A stretch of DNA of 64,000 nt from Chamaecrista fasciculata (Eukaryota; Streptophyta; Magnoliopsida; Fabales; Fabaceae), in the NCBI GenBank assembly GCA_003254925.1, contig QANZ01012859.1:1-64000 (forward strand), read 5' to 3'. Of this stretch, positions 33,901-45,474 are shown in pieces. A program made the position numbers and the translations under genes. Under the pieces are notes generated by a model. It saw nothing but the letters and a program-made list of their open reading frames with translations. It ran no database searches and was not told where the DNA came from. Positions within the stretch are counted from its first letter, which is position 1. Every line of letters starts with the position of its first letter.

Positions 33901-35498
33901 GAGTAAACTAGCATGTGGGTTCTTGAATTTTACAGGCGGTGACAGATAGGTCCTTGAATGATGGAAAATTACAACCCGGTTCCTAAATTTTGCAAACGTT
34001 AGACAGTTAGGTCCTTTGGTCAAATTGATGTTACAAAAAAAGTTGACGTGGCACTAACGGAGGCTAATGTGTCTCGTTATTTGCTGATGTGGCCGTTATG
34101 TGCCATGTCTGCATCCGTTATTCTAAAAAAAAGGTGCCAAATGTGAAATAAAATGCCACATCAACATATAAATTTAAAAAAAAAAGTCTGAGTTGAGCAA
34201 TTAGGTCTTTGACTCATTCTTATCCCATTATTCTCAGTTTTCCCTCATTTTCATCATCTTCATTCATTTTAGTCCCAAATTAACAAAATAAAATTGTAAA
34301 GTGTCCCAAAACTCTTCCAAAAATTAATTCCAATTTAGTCATTAAAAATATTAAAAACTCTAAACCCTAAACCCTAAAATAGCCTTAACCCTAAATCCTA
34401 AAATCTTAAAACCTCAAACCCTAAACCCCTAAAACTTAATTTTTTTTTTAATCTTCATCTTCCCAAATTATTTTTTTTAATCTTCATGATCATCTCTCTT
34501 CTCATATCATCATCATCAAGATCTCAAATCATCATCAACATCATCATCTTCTTCCTCCTCCTCTCAAACCCACTCACCGCTATATACTCCATCTCCCTCT
34601 GTCTTTTTATGTTCTACAATCGAAGCAAAGTCGTGCCAAAATTCATTGATTTTGAAATCAAATCGAAATCGTGCCAAAATCCGAGCTCGAATGATTTCGA
34701 AATTGAATCAAAATCCACTGATTTCACAATGATTTCACGTTGATTTCGAAATCGAAGCAAAATCGTGCCTTCACACTAAATCGAGAAATTGAAGAAGACA
34801 AAGACGAAGAATGAGAAATTCAAACAACAATTCGAACAGGGTTTAGGGTGATTTCTGCTTATGATTTCTGAGAAGAAATTGAAGACGAAGACGAAGAAGA
34901 TGAAGATGAAGATATTAAAAAAAATTAGGGGGTTAGGGATTAAAAAAAAATTACGAATTTATGTTAAATTGGGATGATGGAGATGAAGATTAAAAAAAAA
35001 ATAAGTTGTAGGGGCTTTAGGGATTTAGGTTTTAGGGTTTAGGGTTTTTAATATTTTGAAGGACTACATTGGAATGTTTGAAAGAGTTTTGAGACAATTT
35101 ACAATTTTATTTTGAGAATTTGGTACTAAAATTATTGAAGATGATGAAAATGAGGGGGAACTGAGAATAATAGGGATAAGAATGGGTCAGGGACCTAATT
35201 GCTCAAGTCAGATTTTTTTTTTATTTATTTATATGATGACGTGGCATTTTATTTCACACGTGGCACCTTTTTTTTTTAATAACGGATGCTGACGTGGTTG
35301 ATAACGGCCATGTCAGCAAATAACGGGACACATCAGTCTCTGTTAGTGCCACGTCAGTTTTTTTGTAACCCCGATCTGACGGAGGGACCTAATTATCTAA
35401 CATTTACAAAATTCAGAGATCGAGTTATAATTTTCCACCATTCAGGGACCTATCTGTCATTACCTGTAAAATTCAAGGACCGACATGCTAGTTCACTC
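33901..35498. mobile_element. Giant hairpin MITE, Mutator-like, 1.6 kb
   Basis: Ends GAGTAAACTAGCATG and CATGCTAGTTCACTC are inverse complements with one mismatch. The flanks AAATAATAAA and AAATAATTAA (10 bp, one mismatch) look like a Mutator-type duplication. Inverted similarity runs deep inward: the 'aggtccttgaatgatgg' region against 'ccaccattcagggacct', and 'ccgttattctaaaaaaaaggtgcc' against 'ggcacctttttttttt...ataacgg'. The left half contains 'aaaccctaaaccctaaa' and the right half 'tttagggtttaggg'. Open frames inside are products of the palindrome. Confidence 0.72.
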
Positions 35499-35609
35499 AA
35501 ATAATTAATAATGCTTATAAGTAGTACTCAGTACTATTTTCTTTAATAATAAGTATTTAGTTAATTACATCCCAATTCTTGAACGTGTGTGGGTTAACCT
35601 ATGGCTATA

Positions 35610-35985
35610 TCTATACTATTATCTATATCTATATCTATATCTATATTTATACTATATTATATGTGTGATGATGCTTTTGGTTGGTCAAAATTAGATAATT
35701 AAAAATTAAAAAAATCAAAGAAATAAATGTCCACTACTTTCTCTCTCATTCACTTCTCTCTCACACACTAAATATAACTTTTCATTTAAAAAAAAAAAAT
35801 ATAACTTCCCATTGTAGACTATTTCACCCTNAAAAACTTCTTATTTGGTTTTTTAATTTTCACACTTCTAACAATTTAGTCATTGAATAATAGAAATATA
35901 CTATTTAGTCACCGAATAACTACAAATGTCAAATCAAACGTTACATACATATTTTCGTACTCGTAAGGGCACAGAAAGCTCCTAG
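35610..35985 (+). mobile_element. Short non-autonomous Helitron
   Basis: Starts A|TCTATACTATTATC and ends GCTCCTAG|T. The body parallels the Helitron at 364, including 'tggttggtcaaaa', the run of 'ctctctc' and 'caaacgttacat' near the end. A short 'ctatat' tandem run has expanded just inside the 5' end. One N lies at 35831. Confidence 0.65.
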
Positions 35986-36192
35986 TATTTAATATAGAAT
36001 TATAGATATAATAGTAAAAAGAATAATAAATATTCTTTTAAATTTATAAAATATAAGATATTTTAAAATAAAAAATTCAGAAAATTAAATATTCAAAATC
36101 GAAGAAAGTATATTATAATTGCTCCTCCGAAATTTAATAACTTGTGCGTATAATTTATTTAGATAATCCCATAAAAAGAATAAAACAAATTA

Positions 36193-37610
36193 GGCCAAAA
36201 TGCACATACACCCCCTGAGTTTTAGGTTGGGTGCACATAACACCCCTGAGTTTTGAATTTGTGCAAATAGGACCCTTGAGTTTTCAATTACGTGCAAATA
36301 ACACCCTTATGTTAAATTTAGGGCAAATTAGTGAGGGTATAGTAGTAATTTCATAAAAAATTTAGGACAAAGTCCTATTTTGGTCTCTCAAATTTGCTCA
36401 AAGTTTTATTTTGGTCCCTCAAATTTCTAAAAAGTTTCACCATTAGTTCATGTCCACTCACCATCCAATTTTTCTGATAAATAAAAGAAAAAATTAGTTC
36501 ACCTTCCCTAAAAGTTTTATATTTTTAATTAAGGTCCTTTCTTTTTATAATAGGACCAAAATGTAAGAAAAAAATGAATAAATTAGGATTTAAAACATAT
36601 TTGCCCCCCAAAAAAAAAAAACTAGCCAGATCCATTCTTCTCCTTCTTCCTCAATCAATATGGAACCCTTCTTCTTCTTCTTCTCAAATCCTAACACCTT
36701 TTGTTCAAATTAAATCACTACACCTTCTTCTTTTCTTCAAATCAAAATTACAGATTACTGTCGTTCTTCTTCCACATCTGTCAAGGCCATCTTCCAAAAT
36801 CCTAACTTCGGCGAAGAAGCTGTCGTCGCCGCATCGCGTCAGATCCCGGCCGATGGTTGCTTTCGCCACCGCCACGGCGACCGAAGATTGATCTACTTGG
36901 ACCGAGTAACCGAGGCCATCGTATCTGAATCCTCACGGCCGTGATCGCGATTGACCGGAGAACTCGTCGGCGTACGAGTTCATGAGGATAATCTACAATG
37001 AAGTGAAGGTGTTGGAGAACAATAAAAATCTGCAATTTTGAGGGAAGAAGAAGAACAATGCTTTGATTTGAAGAAAAGAAGAAGTTGTAGTGATTTAATT
37101 TGAAGAAAGGTGTTAGGATTTGAGAAGAAGAAGAAAAACGGTTCCATGATCGAGGAAGAAATAGAAGGATGGATTTGGCTGGGTTTCTTTCTTTTTGGGG
37201 CAAATATGTTTTAAATCCTAATTTATTCTTTTTTTTTTACATTTTGGTCCTATTATAAAAAGAAAGGACCTTAATTAAAAATATAAAACTTTTAGGGAAT
37301 GTGAACTAATTTTTTCTTTTATTTATTAGAAAAATTGGATGGAGAGTGGACACGAACTAATGGTAAAACTTTTTAGAAATTTGAGGGACCAAAATGAAAC
37401 TTTGAGCAAATTTGAGAGACCAAAATAGGACTTTGGCCTAAATTTTTTATGAAATTACTACTATACCCTCACTAATTTGCCCTAAATTTAACATAAGGGT
37501 GTTATTTGCACGTAATTGAAAACTCAGGGGTTCTATTTGCACAAATTCAAAACTCAAGGGTGTTATGTGCACCCAACCTAAAACTCAGGAGGTGTATGTG
37601 CATTTTGGCC
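36193..37610. mobile_element. Giant hairpin MITE, Mutator-like, 1.4 kb
   Basis: Ends GGCCAAAATGCACATACACC and its inverse complement are flanked by a perfect 9-bp duplication AACAAATTA (36184-36192 and 37611-37619). This is strong evidence for a Mutator-type insertion. The arms are nearly continuous inverted repeats of about 550-600 bp. They include a younger-looking inner segment 'aggacaaagtcctattttggtctctc' against 'gagagaccaaaataggactttggcc'. Only the centre (about 36780-37020) is loop, and it shows no intact gene. Open frames at 36574-36891 and 36802-37203 come from the arms. Confidence 0.85.
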
Positions 37611-37619
37611 AACAAATTA

Positions 37620-39912
37620 TAATTACACCAAATAGGCTAAACTACAGCCCTTTATCAGCTTGCTTTTAATAAGCAAAGATACGTTATGTCAAAAGCTTCC
37701 ATTGCACATTAGTAATCAATACAACAATATCTTAAAAGTAGTAAGTGCGCTGCTTTTGATTATATATTAAAAAACGTGGACAACTATTAAATATTAAAAT
37801 TAACTAGAACATTATAATTAATTATAATACACACTATTCATCTCTCGTGTGTTCGTATTTAATTATCTGGTGCGTTTGGCCGTTTGGGTTTGAAAGATTT
37901 GCAAGATCAGGTTTTGTTTAATTTCATCGATATCCAATGTGATTGATGCGTAAAATTATCTTATTCTCTAAAAAGCATCTACATTTTATTTTGAAGGCGT
38001 ATCACCGTGTCAGACACGTGTTAGTGTCCGACACTTGTATGATACCGACACAATACATATCCATAAATTTTAAAAAATATAAATCAATTTTTTGTAACTT
38101 TAACATAATAAGCAAGAGAAAATAATAATAGATATGACATATATTATAAATAAAAATTGTAATTTTTAATTTTTTCATTAAAAATTATGAATATTTAATT
38201 ATTTATATATATAAATATATGCCGTGTCGTGTCGCGTAATTTTGAGAATTTAACGTGTCGTTGTATCCGTGTCTGTGTCCATGTTTCATGGCTCTGAGTG
38301 ATTCCAAAGACGGAATCGATTTAATTAGATAATGATCCATACCATTATGGTTTGTAGTTAATTATGTGGCTGCATGTTTGCCATTTGTCACTTTGAGGGT
38401 AATTAAAGTCTAACGTGGATTCCGTTGACCCATAATAGGGTAGCTAGCTAGGTAGCAGGTACCACCCTAATGCTCTAAAACCAATCACTGAATCACATAT
38501 TAGTTAGTTGTCTTGTGTTTTTTTGGCCAACATATTAATTGTCTTGTTGCAACCAAGCATTAGCAATTGAGCATTAATCTTTCAAACCAATTGATCTATT
38601 TAAATAAGAAAAAACTTACATAAAGTTTAAAAAAAAAAAAATATTCATAAGGTTCTTCCAAAGATTGAGAAATTTATTGATTGACTTTTTTAATCAAATC
38701 TTATTATTTTTTTATTATATTTGATCTTTTATGATAAATATCATTTTAATGTTTTATATAGTTAGAAAAACTCACAAAAAAAAGTCTAAAAACTATTATA
38801 CATATATATAAGAGATATAGTAACAAATTACTTCATTAAAAATAAAAATAAAATAATTTGTCTTGCTACCTCCTTTATAATTGAAGGTTATGATGTTTTT
38901 CTCAGTTATTCATCTTATCCTTAAAATTTTTTATTTCAATTAATTTGAATTTAATTTATTTTGATTAATTTAATTTATATCATTCTCTCTTGTTGAGACC
39001 CTCTTTTTGTAAGAGATTTACATCTTCTAAGCTTCGCTTCAGGGGTTGTAGTTGCTTTGTAACAATAGCCTTCTACTCTTTCTCTAGTTGCTCTCACCAT
39101 TGAAGGCAGACCTGAAGCGTTGTTGATTTGCCAGTGAGCGACGATTCTCCCTCCTCTTTCTTCTATTTCTTTTATGTTTCTCAGTTAAATAATCTCGAAT
39201 TTGAGTCTCTTTTCATTGTTGGTAGTTATTTTCTCATATTTAATTTTGTGCTCATGATTGGCCATCTCTCTACCTGAGGGGGATTTGAAAGTTGGTGGTG
39301 TGTTTTTTTCAATTTTTTTGATCTTCAGATATCGCTTTCGTTTGGTTCCATTTTTATGGTAAAGTCGGTGATTTTTACATCCGTGAAAATGATTTATCCC
39401 TATTATATATAGTAGAGTCATAAATGAATAAACATTTCCCAAGTAATTTAATAGAGATAGTTTGGTCTTTTTATCTTATTTTTCTCTGTATTTTATGTGA
39501 ACTCATCATTTTCTCGATCTATGTGCTACCTTAAACATTAGATGTATAGAACTGGATGGAGTAAACAATAAGTATAATTGTAAACTTATTATTGACAACA
39601 CAATGATGTTTTTTATTCTATGCTCAATTTATTTTTTAATTCAACAACGTTTATGATTTATTCTTTTAATTTATTAATTTTGAAATCGTTGAGTGTGTAT
39701 TTTAGCCGTGCTAGCGATGTTAGCCAAATTCGTTGGAACTTAGAAGTGGGTTCAATAATGAATGAGTGATAGATGCAAGAGGAAATGTAGGTAACATTCA
39801 TTGTCTCAATAATTATAAGATACTATATAATTTTGTATATTTACTTTTTCAATTATTAGTTTTCTAATTTTTATTGAAAGCGTTTTATTTTTTAATTATA
39901 AATTTAATAAAG
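37620..39912. other. Intergenic, AT-rich
   Basis: Between about 37990 and 38290 a stretch dense in 'gtgtcnggacac'-type words occurs in opposite orientations at its two ends, perhaps a decayed MITE. From about 39360 to 39570 there is an inverse-complement copy of part of the Stowaway-like element at 42412. No gene is supported. Confidence 0.5.
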
Positions 39913-40534
39913 CACTACTAGTATTTTTTTTTTTTGGTCAGAAGGAAATATCCATTGATGAGAAAATGGCACAAGGCCATACAACAACTGAGAGACATAG
40001 TAAGGCAGAGATCTAACAATTTGAACACAGCCTTACGCTCAACAGATCAGATTATAATAGTATAGGAGAAGAAGAAAAATCCTAGGCAACACACCTAAGA
40101 CAGAAAATAAGATTCAGATCTCCTATACAGTCAGATCTACAAAAATCTAAAAGGAGAACTTGGAAGATAAATCAAGAGGCAACACACCCCTCATCCCTCT
40201 CAGAGAGATAAATCTTCTTAACCCGTTTTTTTCTTTGATCGAGCTCCATTTGCAGATCTGAAAAACCTACAAAATACAAGAAGAAAACCCTTTCCTAATG
40301 AAAGGGGGAAAATCTTCCCTAATGGAAGAAAAAACCTTCCCTAATGGAAGGAAAAAGCCTCCCTAATGGAGGAGAAAGTCAAAAGCATACCTAAAGGACG
40401 GGGGGTCACCGCCGCTGAACAGCGGCAACCCCAAACGCTACAAATCTGGAGTGGAGAGCGGCGAGAGAGAAGGTCTGGAGAGAAGCTAGAGAGAGATTGG
40501 ACCAGTTTTTTAGACTAAGCTCCCACTACTAGTA
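39913..40534 (-). mobile_element. Retroposon insertion with 11-bp target duplication
   Basis: CACTACTAGTA occurs at 39913-39923 and 40524-40534. Between them a 600-bp insert has a poly-T start on the plus strand, so its poly-A tail is on the minus strand; this is the signature of target-primed retroposition. The 3' tail on the minus strand is ...TCTGACC-A(n). The body contains four successive small hairpins of the form 'cttccctaatggaag' (40290-40372). No reverse transcriptase text is visible, so it is a SINE-like or 5'-truncated LINE copy. Confidence 0.75.
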
Positions 40535-40657
40535 GACTAGTAGTAGTGTAGTCCTACTTACTTTCTGGACTTGTTAATGGACCTTTCCGTTATTATCTCC
40601 AAAGCCTTTTTTGTGTGGGCCAGCTCGTGGTACCTAATTTGGGCCTAGCTGTACACC

Positions 40658-41178
40658 GGGTTCATTTTGGTCTTAAATGTATGTCTTCATGTTTGTTTTG
40701 GTCCATTATATTTCAAAATATTTAAATTGGTCGTAAATGTTGACAAAATGTTTCATTTTGGTCCAAACTATTGAATGTTGCTCGTTTCAAGTTCAAATGT
40801 GACGAGTTTAGAGCTACGTATTGTTCTCAAATAGTACTTTCTTTATCTAGTTGGAACCGTCAACAAACGAGGTCAAATCGATCCTAAAAGTAGATTGTTC
40901 GTTTCATAGTCAAATAAGCAAAGTTGATCATATCTCTCTCGTTTCAAATTCGAATGCGACGAATTTAGAGCTACGAATTCCTCTTAACAAGTCATTTGAA
41001 CTTGAAATGAGAAACCAGAGAAATGTGAGCAAATTCAATAATTTTGGATCAAAATGAAACATTTTACCAACATTTAGGACCAAAATGACATATTTTGCCA
41101 ATATTTAGGACCAATTTGAATATTTTGAAACATAATGGACCAAGATGAACATTAGGGTATACATTTAGGACCAAAATG
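40658..41178. repeat. Foldback element, about 520 bp
   Basis: The left end ('ttcattttggtcttaaatgta', 'ccattatatttcaaaatatttaaattggtc') is mirrored at the right ('gaccaatttgaatattttgaaacataatgg', 'acatttaggaccaaaatga'). The middle also mirrors ('tcgtttcaagttcaaatgtgacgagtttagagctacg' type text is present twice). The plus-strand frame 40851-41057 lies inside it and is not a gene. Confidence 0.6.
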
Positions 41179-42411
41179 ATCCTTTGACCATATTTTTTTT
41201 ATACTCCCTTTGACCAAAATGACCCTAAACCCTTTGACCATATAAATAGTCTCAGGTTATGACTTATGAGGTTAAGACTGAATTAATTCCATATTTAATA
41301 TGAGAATTAAAAAATAATTTTTAAAAAATTATATTATCACGAATGACTTAATTATATTCCATAAAATTTGAATTTTCTATTCATATATGAGATGTGATTA
41401 TTTCATCTCAAGTAAACTGACTAAAATACCATTAAAAATTTTAACTATATATGAAGATCCTAAAGATTTGGTCTCTAGACAGAAAAAAGAAGAAAGATTT
41501 GAGCTCGTTAGAATCAAGAAGAATAATGGAGATTATAATGTGCAACGTGGAAGTGAAGGCGTGAAGCCGACAAGGCCGTCCTTTTCTATTGTCACCTACA
41601 AATTCTCATGAACTTATCTTGTAAATGCCATATTGGATTTGATGGTTTCTTTAATATATAATATAGCTTTTGAATTTGGATAGAGATGAAGGATGCACCC
41701 ATTCCCATATAGCTTTTGAATTTTAATTATAATTTCATTTTGGCCCCTCCAGTCTTCTTCTAAATACATTCACTATCGCTTTAACTGGTTTCGAATTATT
41801 ATTCTTCTCGAAATTTTGTACTAATTTTTTTTTTCTCCAAGATATTCCTTAGTCCGATGGACTAAAGACTAATCATCCGCGAATCTGAACTCCATTTAAG
41901 GGTTTCAGCTAGCCAATTGGTTGCTGTATACACAAGGCAGGTCTTGTACTAATTAGTTGTTATCTGTAATCATCTTCAATTGTGAATGAACGATCAATAT
42001 GTACATATAAATAGTTCTTGGTCAACTATTTTAAATATGAGTTTTTTTTAAAATAATTCTTCGTCAACTATTTTAAATACGACATTTTTAAATCTTCAAA
42101 AACACTTTTTAAGTAATTTGTTTCTATTTTTCACAACTCTTTTGATTGTCCAAAGAGACTTGTCAGAGTTTTCTCTCTATTTGGTCTTCTAATAATTTTT
42201 TTTGTTGTTGTCTAAAATTCTTAATGAAGATCCCTTATTAATTCATCTTCACGAAGTGATCTTCATCAAATCCCATTCATGGTTGGTGTTATTTACCCAT
42301 GAATTTTTTTATTTATTTATGGGGTACCAAAGTCCAAATGAGAGGCAAGAAAGTAACTTTATCACAAGTTTTTTTTAGTGAAGTCTTACTGGTTATTGAG
42401 CTTGTATTATA
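41179..42411. other. Intergenic, no gene seen
   Basis: AT-rich sequence with no recognisable exon. The frame at 41387-41611 has no domain and no supporting splice context. Confidence 0.5.
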
Positions 42412-42686
42412 CTCCTTTCGATTTTATATATCTGATGTTTAAGGTAAATGCATACAGATTAAGAAAATGATTAGTTCACCTAAAATGAAGAGAAAAATGA
42501 GATAAAAGACTAAACTATCCCTATTAAATTACTTGGGAAATGTTTATTCATTTATGACTCTACTATTATATAATAGGGATAGAATGGTAAAAAAAATAAT
42601 TAATGTTCTCTTGAATTTGTAAAACATCAAATATTTTGGAACAAAAAAAGTTCTCCAAAACATCAGATATATAGAACCGGAGAGAG
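42412..42686. mobile_element. Stowaway-like (Tc1/mariner) MITE
   Basis: The left end CTCCTTTCGATTTTATATATCTGATGTTT and the right end, in inverse complement CTCTCTCCGGTTCTATATATCTGATGTTT, give terminal inverted repeats of the CTCCCTCCG type. The flanking dinucleotide is TA on both sides. A partial inverse-complement relative lies at about 39360-39570. Confidence 0.75.
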
Positions 42687-42773
42687 TATATGTTTATGGA
42701 TTATGGTACTCTTGATTTCATATAAGAGGCAAGAAATTAAAGACTTCATCGCAACTCTGATATTTATTAATGA

Positions 42774-43276
42774 AACATGTGTCTTACTTTTTTTTTTTTG
42801 AAAAGCATCAAGTCAAATTATATTATAGAAAAGCCAAACGGCAATTATAATCGATCAGAAAACTCCAATCTAATGATACAGAAGAATAATTTGCAAATAT
42901 TGTTGAACTATAAAAACGAATAAAAGTATAACAGATCCTTCTAATAGGATGAAATTCATCACCGATCTTGGTGTTACCAACAAATTGTTTACTATTGAAC
43001 CTTCTGCATATCATACAAGTAGTGTTCATCTCAAATGTATGTGTCATAGACTCCTCCATCAATTCTTCAAAACAAAAAATGCTTTCTGACATAGATGCTC
43101 AGATCTGAATTGATCTAGTGTTGGAATAGAATTTTTTACAAGAAAATACTAGACCTAGAATGAAATCTAGACAAAATCACCACTAAATACGGGGACCTAA
43201 GATCTGATTTATTGAATTGGAAACTAAAACGAATAATAAAGAATAGGAATGAATTGTTATCAACATGTGTCTTACT
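42774..43276 (-). mobile_element. Retroposon insertion with 15-bp target duplication
   Basis: AACATGTGTCTTACT is repeated exactly at 42774-42788 and 43262-43276. The 473-bp insert starts with poly-T on the plus strand, meaning a poly-A tail on the minus strand. It contains a 90-codon minus-strand frame (42823-43092) with no recognised domain. It is SINE-like or a 5'-truncated copy of a longer element. Confidence 0.8.
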
Positions 43277-44319
43277 AGCTCTTGATCGATGTTCTATTCT
43301 AATTATATTGTGGTGCTCTTCAAATTTTATATATAGATTACATTCATCCTTGCCACCAAATTAAAGATCATTCCCGTCATTAAAAATTGAACCATGCACA
43401 ATTCATAACACTATTAGATACATTTTTTTTTTTATTTATTCGTGATGATAAGGTTGTATGTAATCTATGATTTGTTTCACAGGACATGTCTTTTTTTAAT
43501 ATAATCAATTAACATAAAAAAGAATTTTTGGTGTTAAACCAATTTTATAATTTTATAATAAATATATAAAGAGTTTTTTTTTAAAAAAAAAAAAAAAATT
43601 CCANAGTAAAGACAAAAAAAAGCGCAAAAATATTCATGATTTTTATTTCTTATGTACAAATTACTTGGACTACAATAAGAGACAAAAATATCAATGTTTT
43701 TATATCTATTATAATGGGTTTTTTTTTTGGAACAATATATTAGAATGGTTAGTACTTAGTCCCACTGACAATTATAAAAATGAATTGATATTTTGGGATA
43801 TTTTAATTGTTTGAGGGATTAGATCGAGTTAAACAAAAATTCTAGAGATTACATCAAGTTAAATCAAAATTCAAGGGTCGAATTGTAAATTAAACCGAAT
43901 AAATTCAGTAAAGTTGATAAAAATTGAATTAGACTAGAAATTGGTAATAAATAAATAAATAAATAAGAACCGATTTTGTTGCTAAAAAAAGTTGAAGTTT
44001 CAATAAGTTTTTTATCATATTTTTCAGTTGAGCCTTTTGTTTTATTATTAGTTATAAAAGTTCTTAAAATTTATAATTTGTTTGTTCTTTAATTCATGTG
44101 AATTGTAAAGTAAGTCATGAATTAAAATTATATTCTCGATTGATTATATCTTATATGAACATATATTAATGTTTGATGCAATTTAATTTAAAAATTATAA
44201 ATATATGTTGTTAGTATTATAGTTATTCTTTATGAAAATCATTTATTTTTTATTATAATTTTATAGTGTAAGACATAAATATATTTTTTAATTACTTAAT
44301 ATTATTTAAAATATTTAGG
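43277..44319. other. Intergenic, AT-rich
   Basis: Long A and T homopolymers, one N at 43604 and short tandem 'aata' copies near 43950. No gene seen. Confidence 0.55.
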
Positions 44320-44735
44320 CTAAATTACAGTTTGGTATCTTGTTCTATGGACCGATTTCATTTTGGTGCTATGTTTTTTTCGAAAATTATACTTTGATAC
44401 TATGTTCTTTGCACATTAACATTTTGGTACACTATTATTTCAAAAGTGACATTTTAGTACTTTGTTCTTTGCAATGTTAACACTTTGGTACCCTAAAAAG
44501 ATAGAACAAGGTAACAAATTGTAAAGAACAAGATACCAAAGTGAAATCGGTCCATTGAACATGGTACCAAAGTGTTAACGGTGCGAAGAACATGGTACCA
44601 AAATATCACTTTTGAAAGAACATGGTATGAAAATATTAACAGTGCAAAGAACAGGGTATCAAAGTGCCACTTTTAAAAGAAAATAGTACCAAAGTGAAAT
44701 CGATGCAAAGAAGCTGATAGCAAAGTGTGGTTTAT
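44320..44735. repeat. Foldback element upstream of EPSIN1
   Basis: Built of 'ttggtaccatgttctttg' units in opposite orientation on either side of about 44520. The edges are 'taaattacagtttggtatc' and 'gatagcaaagtgtggttta'. It ends about 320 bp before the EPSIN1 ATG, so it sits in or next to that promoter. Confidence 0.6.
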
Positions 44736-45051
44736 TTATTCAAAAAATAAAAATATTTTTGGTGGCTACTCCCCATACATGAAAAGAAAAACCATAATCT
44801 GTTCATGATTCATCCTGGCAATTCCGGATTTTCTTTTCCGTTCTCCTTCGTACGCAGATTGAAAACCACAACAACGCTCTTTTTCTCCTGATTTCTGATC
44901 TAATTTGCCTTCAACTTCTATTTTCCCACTCATAAGGCATCGAAACCTTTCAATTATACGTTTATCCTTCTGCACGATTTCAGATCCTTAAGTCTTTAGC
45001 ATTTCGTTTTCGATCTGCTTCTTTTTGTGATAGTATTTTCTCAGATCCACC

Positions 45052-45437
45052 ATGGATTTCATGAAGGTATTCGATCAAACTGTTCGAGAAATGTAAGTTC
45101 TTATTCACCTTTGGTGGCTGGGTTTATTTTCTCCTTCTGGTATGCTGTGGTTTTTAATCTCCTTGTTCTGATTAATTTTGGATCAGAAAGAGAGAGGTGA
45201 ACTTGAAGGTGCTCAAAGTTCCCGAAATCGAACAGAAGGTAAAACACTAACTGCAAATTAATTAAATCAAGCTTTTAATTGCAGTTTTTGCTGTTTCTGG
45301 TCGATAGACGCTGTCAGATTGTTTCCCCCCAATTAGCTTCCATTTTTAAAATCCGTTTTCCAAGTGCAAGTATTACATTTTATCATACTATATATTTTCT
45401 CATTGTTTATGGTAACATACATTCCTCACGGTTGCTG

Positions 45438-45474
<37 letters not shown>

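Noticed and set aside
34355-34430. Interstitial telomere
   Set aside because: Only a few degenerate AAACCCT copies occur, mirrored in the other arm of a mobile hairpin; this is not a chromosome-end array.
36574-37203. Ser/Leu-rich frames on both strands
   Set aside because: Both come from the same arms of a mobile hairpin and mirror each other.
42823-43092. Possible small Cys-containing protein
   Set aside because: It falls inside a retroposon with poly-A and target duplications and shows no recognised domain. Noted as part of that element only.
44766-44975. Minus-strand frame before EPSIN1
   Set aside because: It overlaps the probable EPSIN1 promoter or leader and has no family resemblance.
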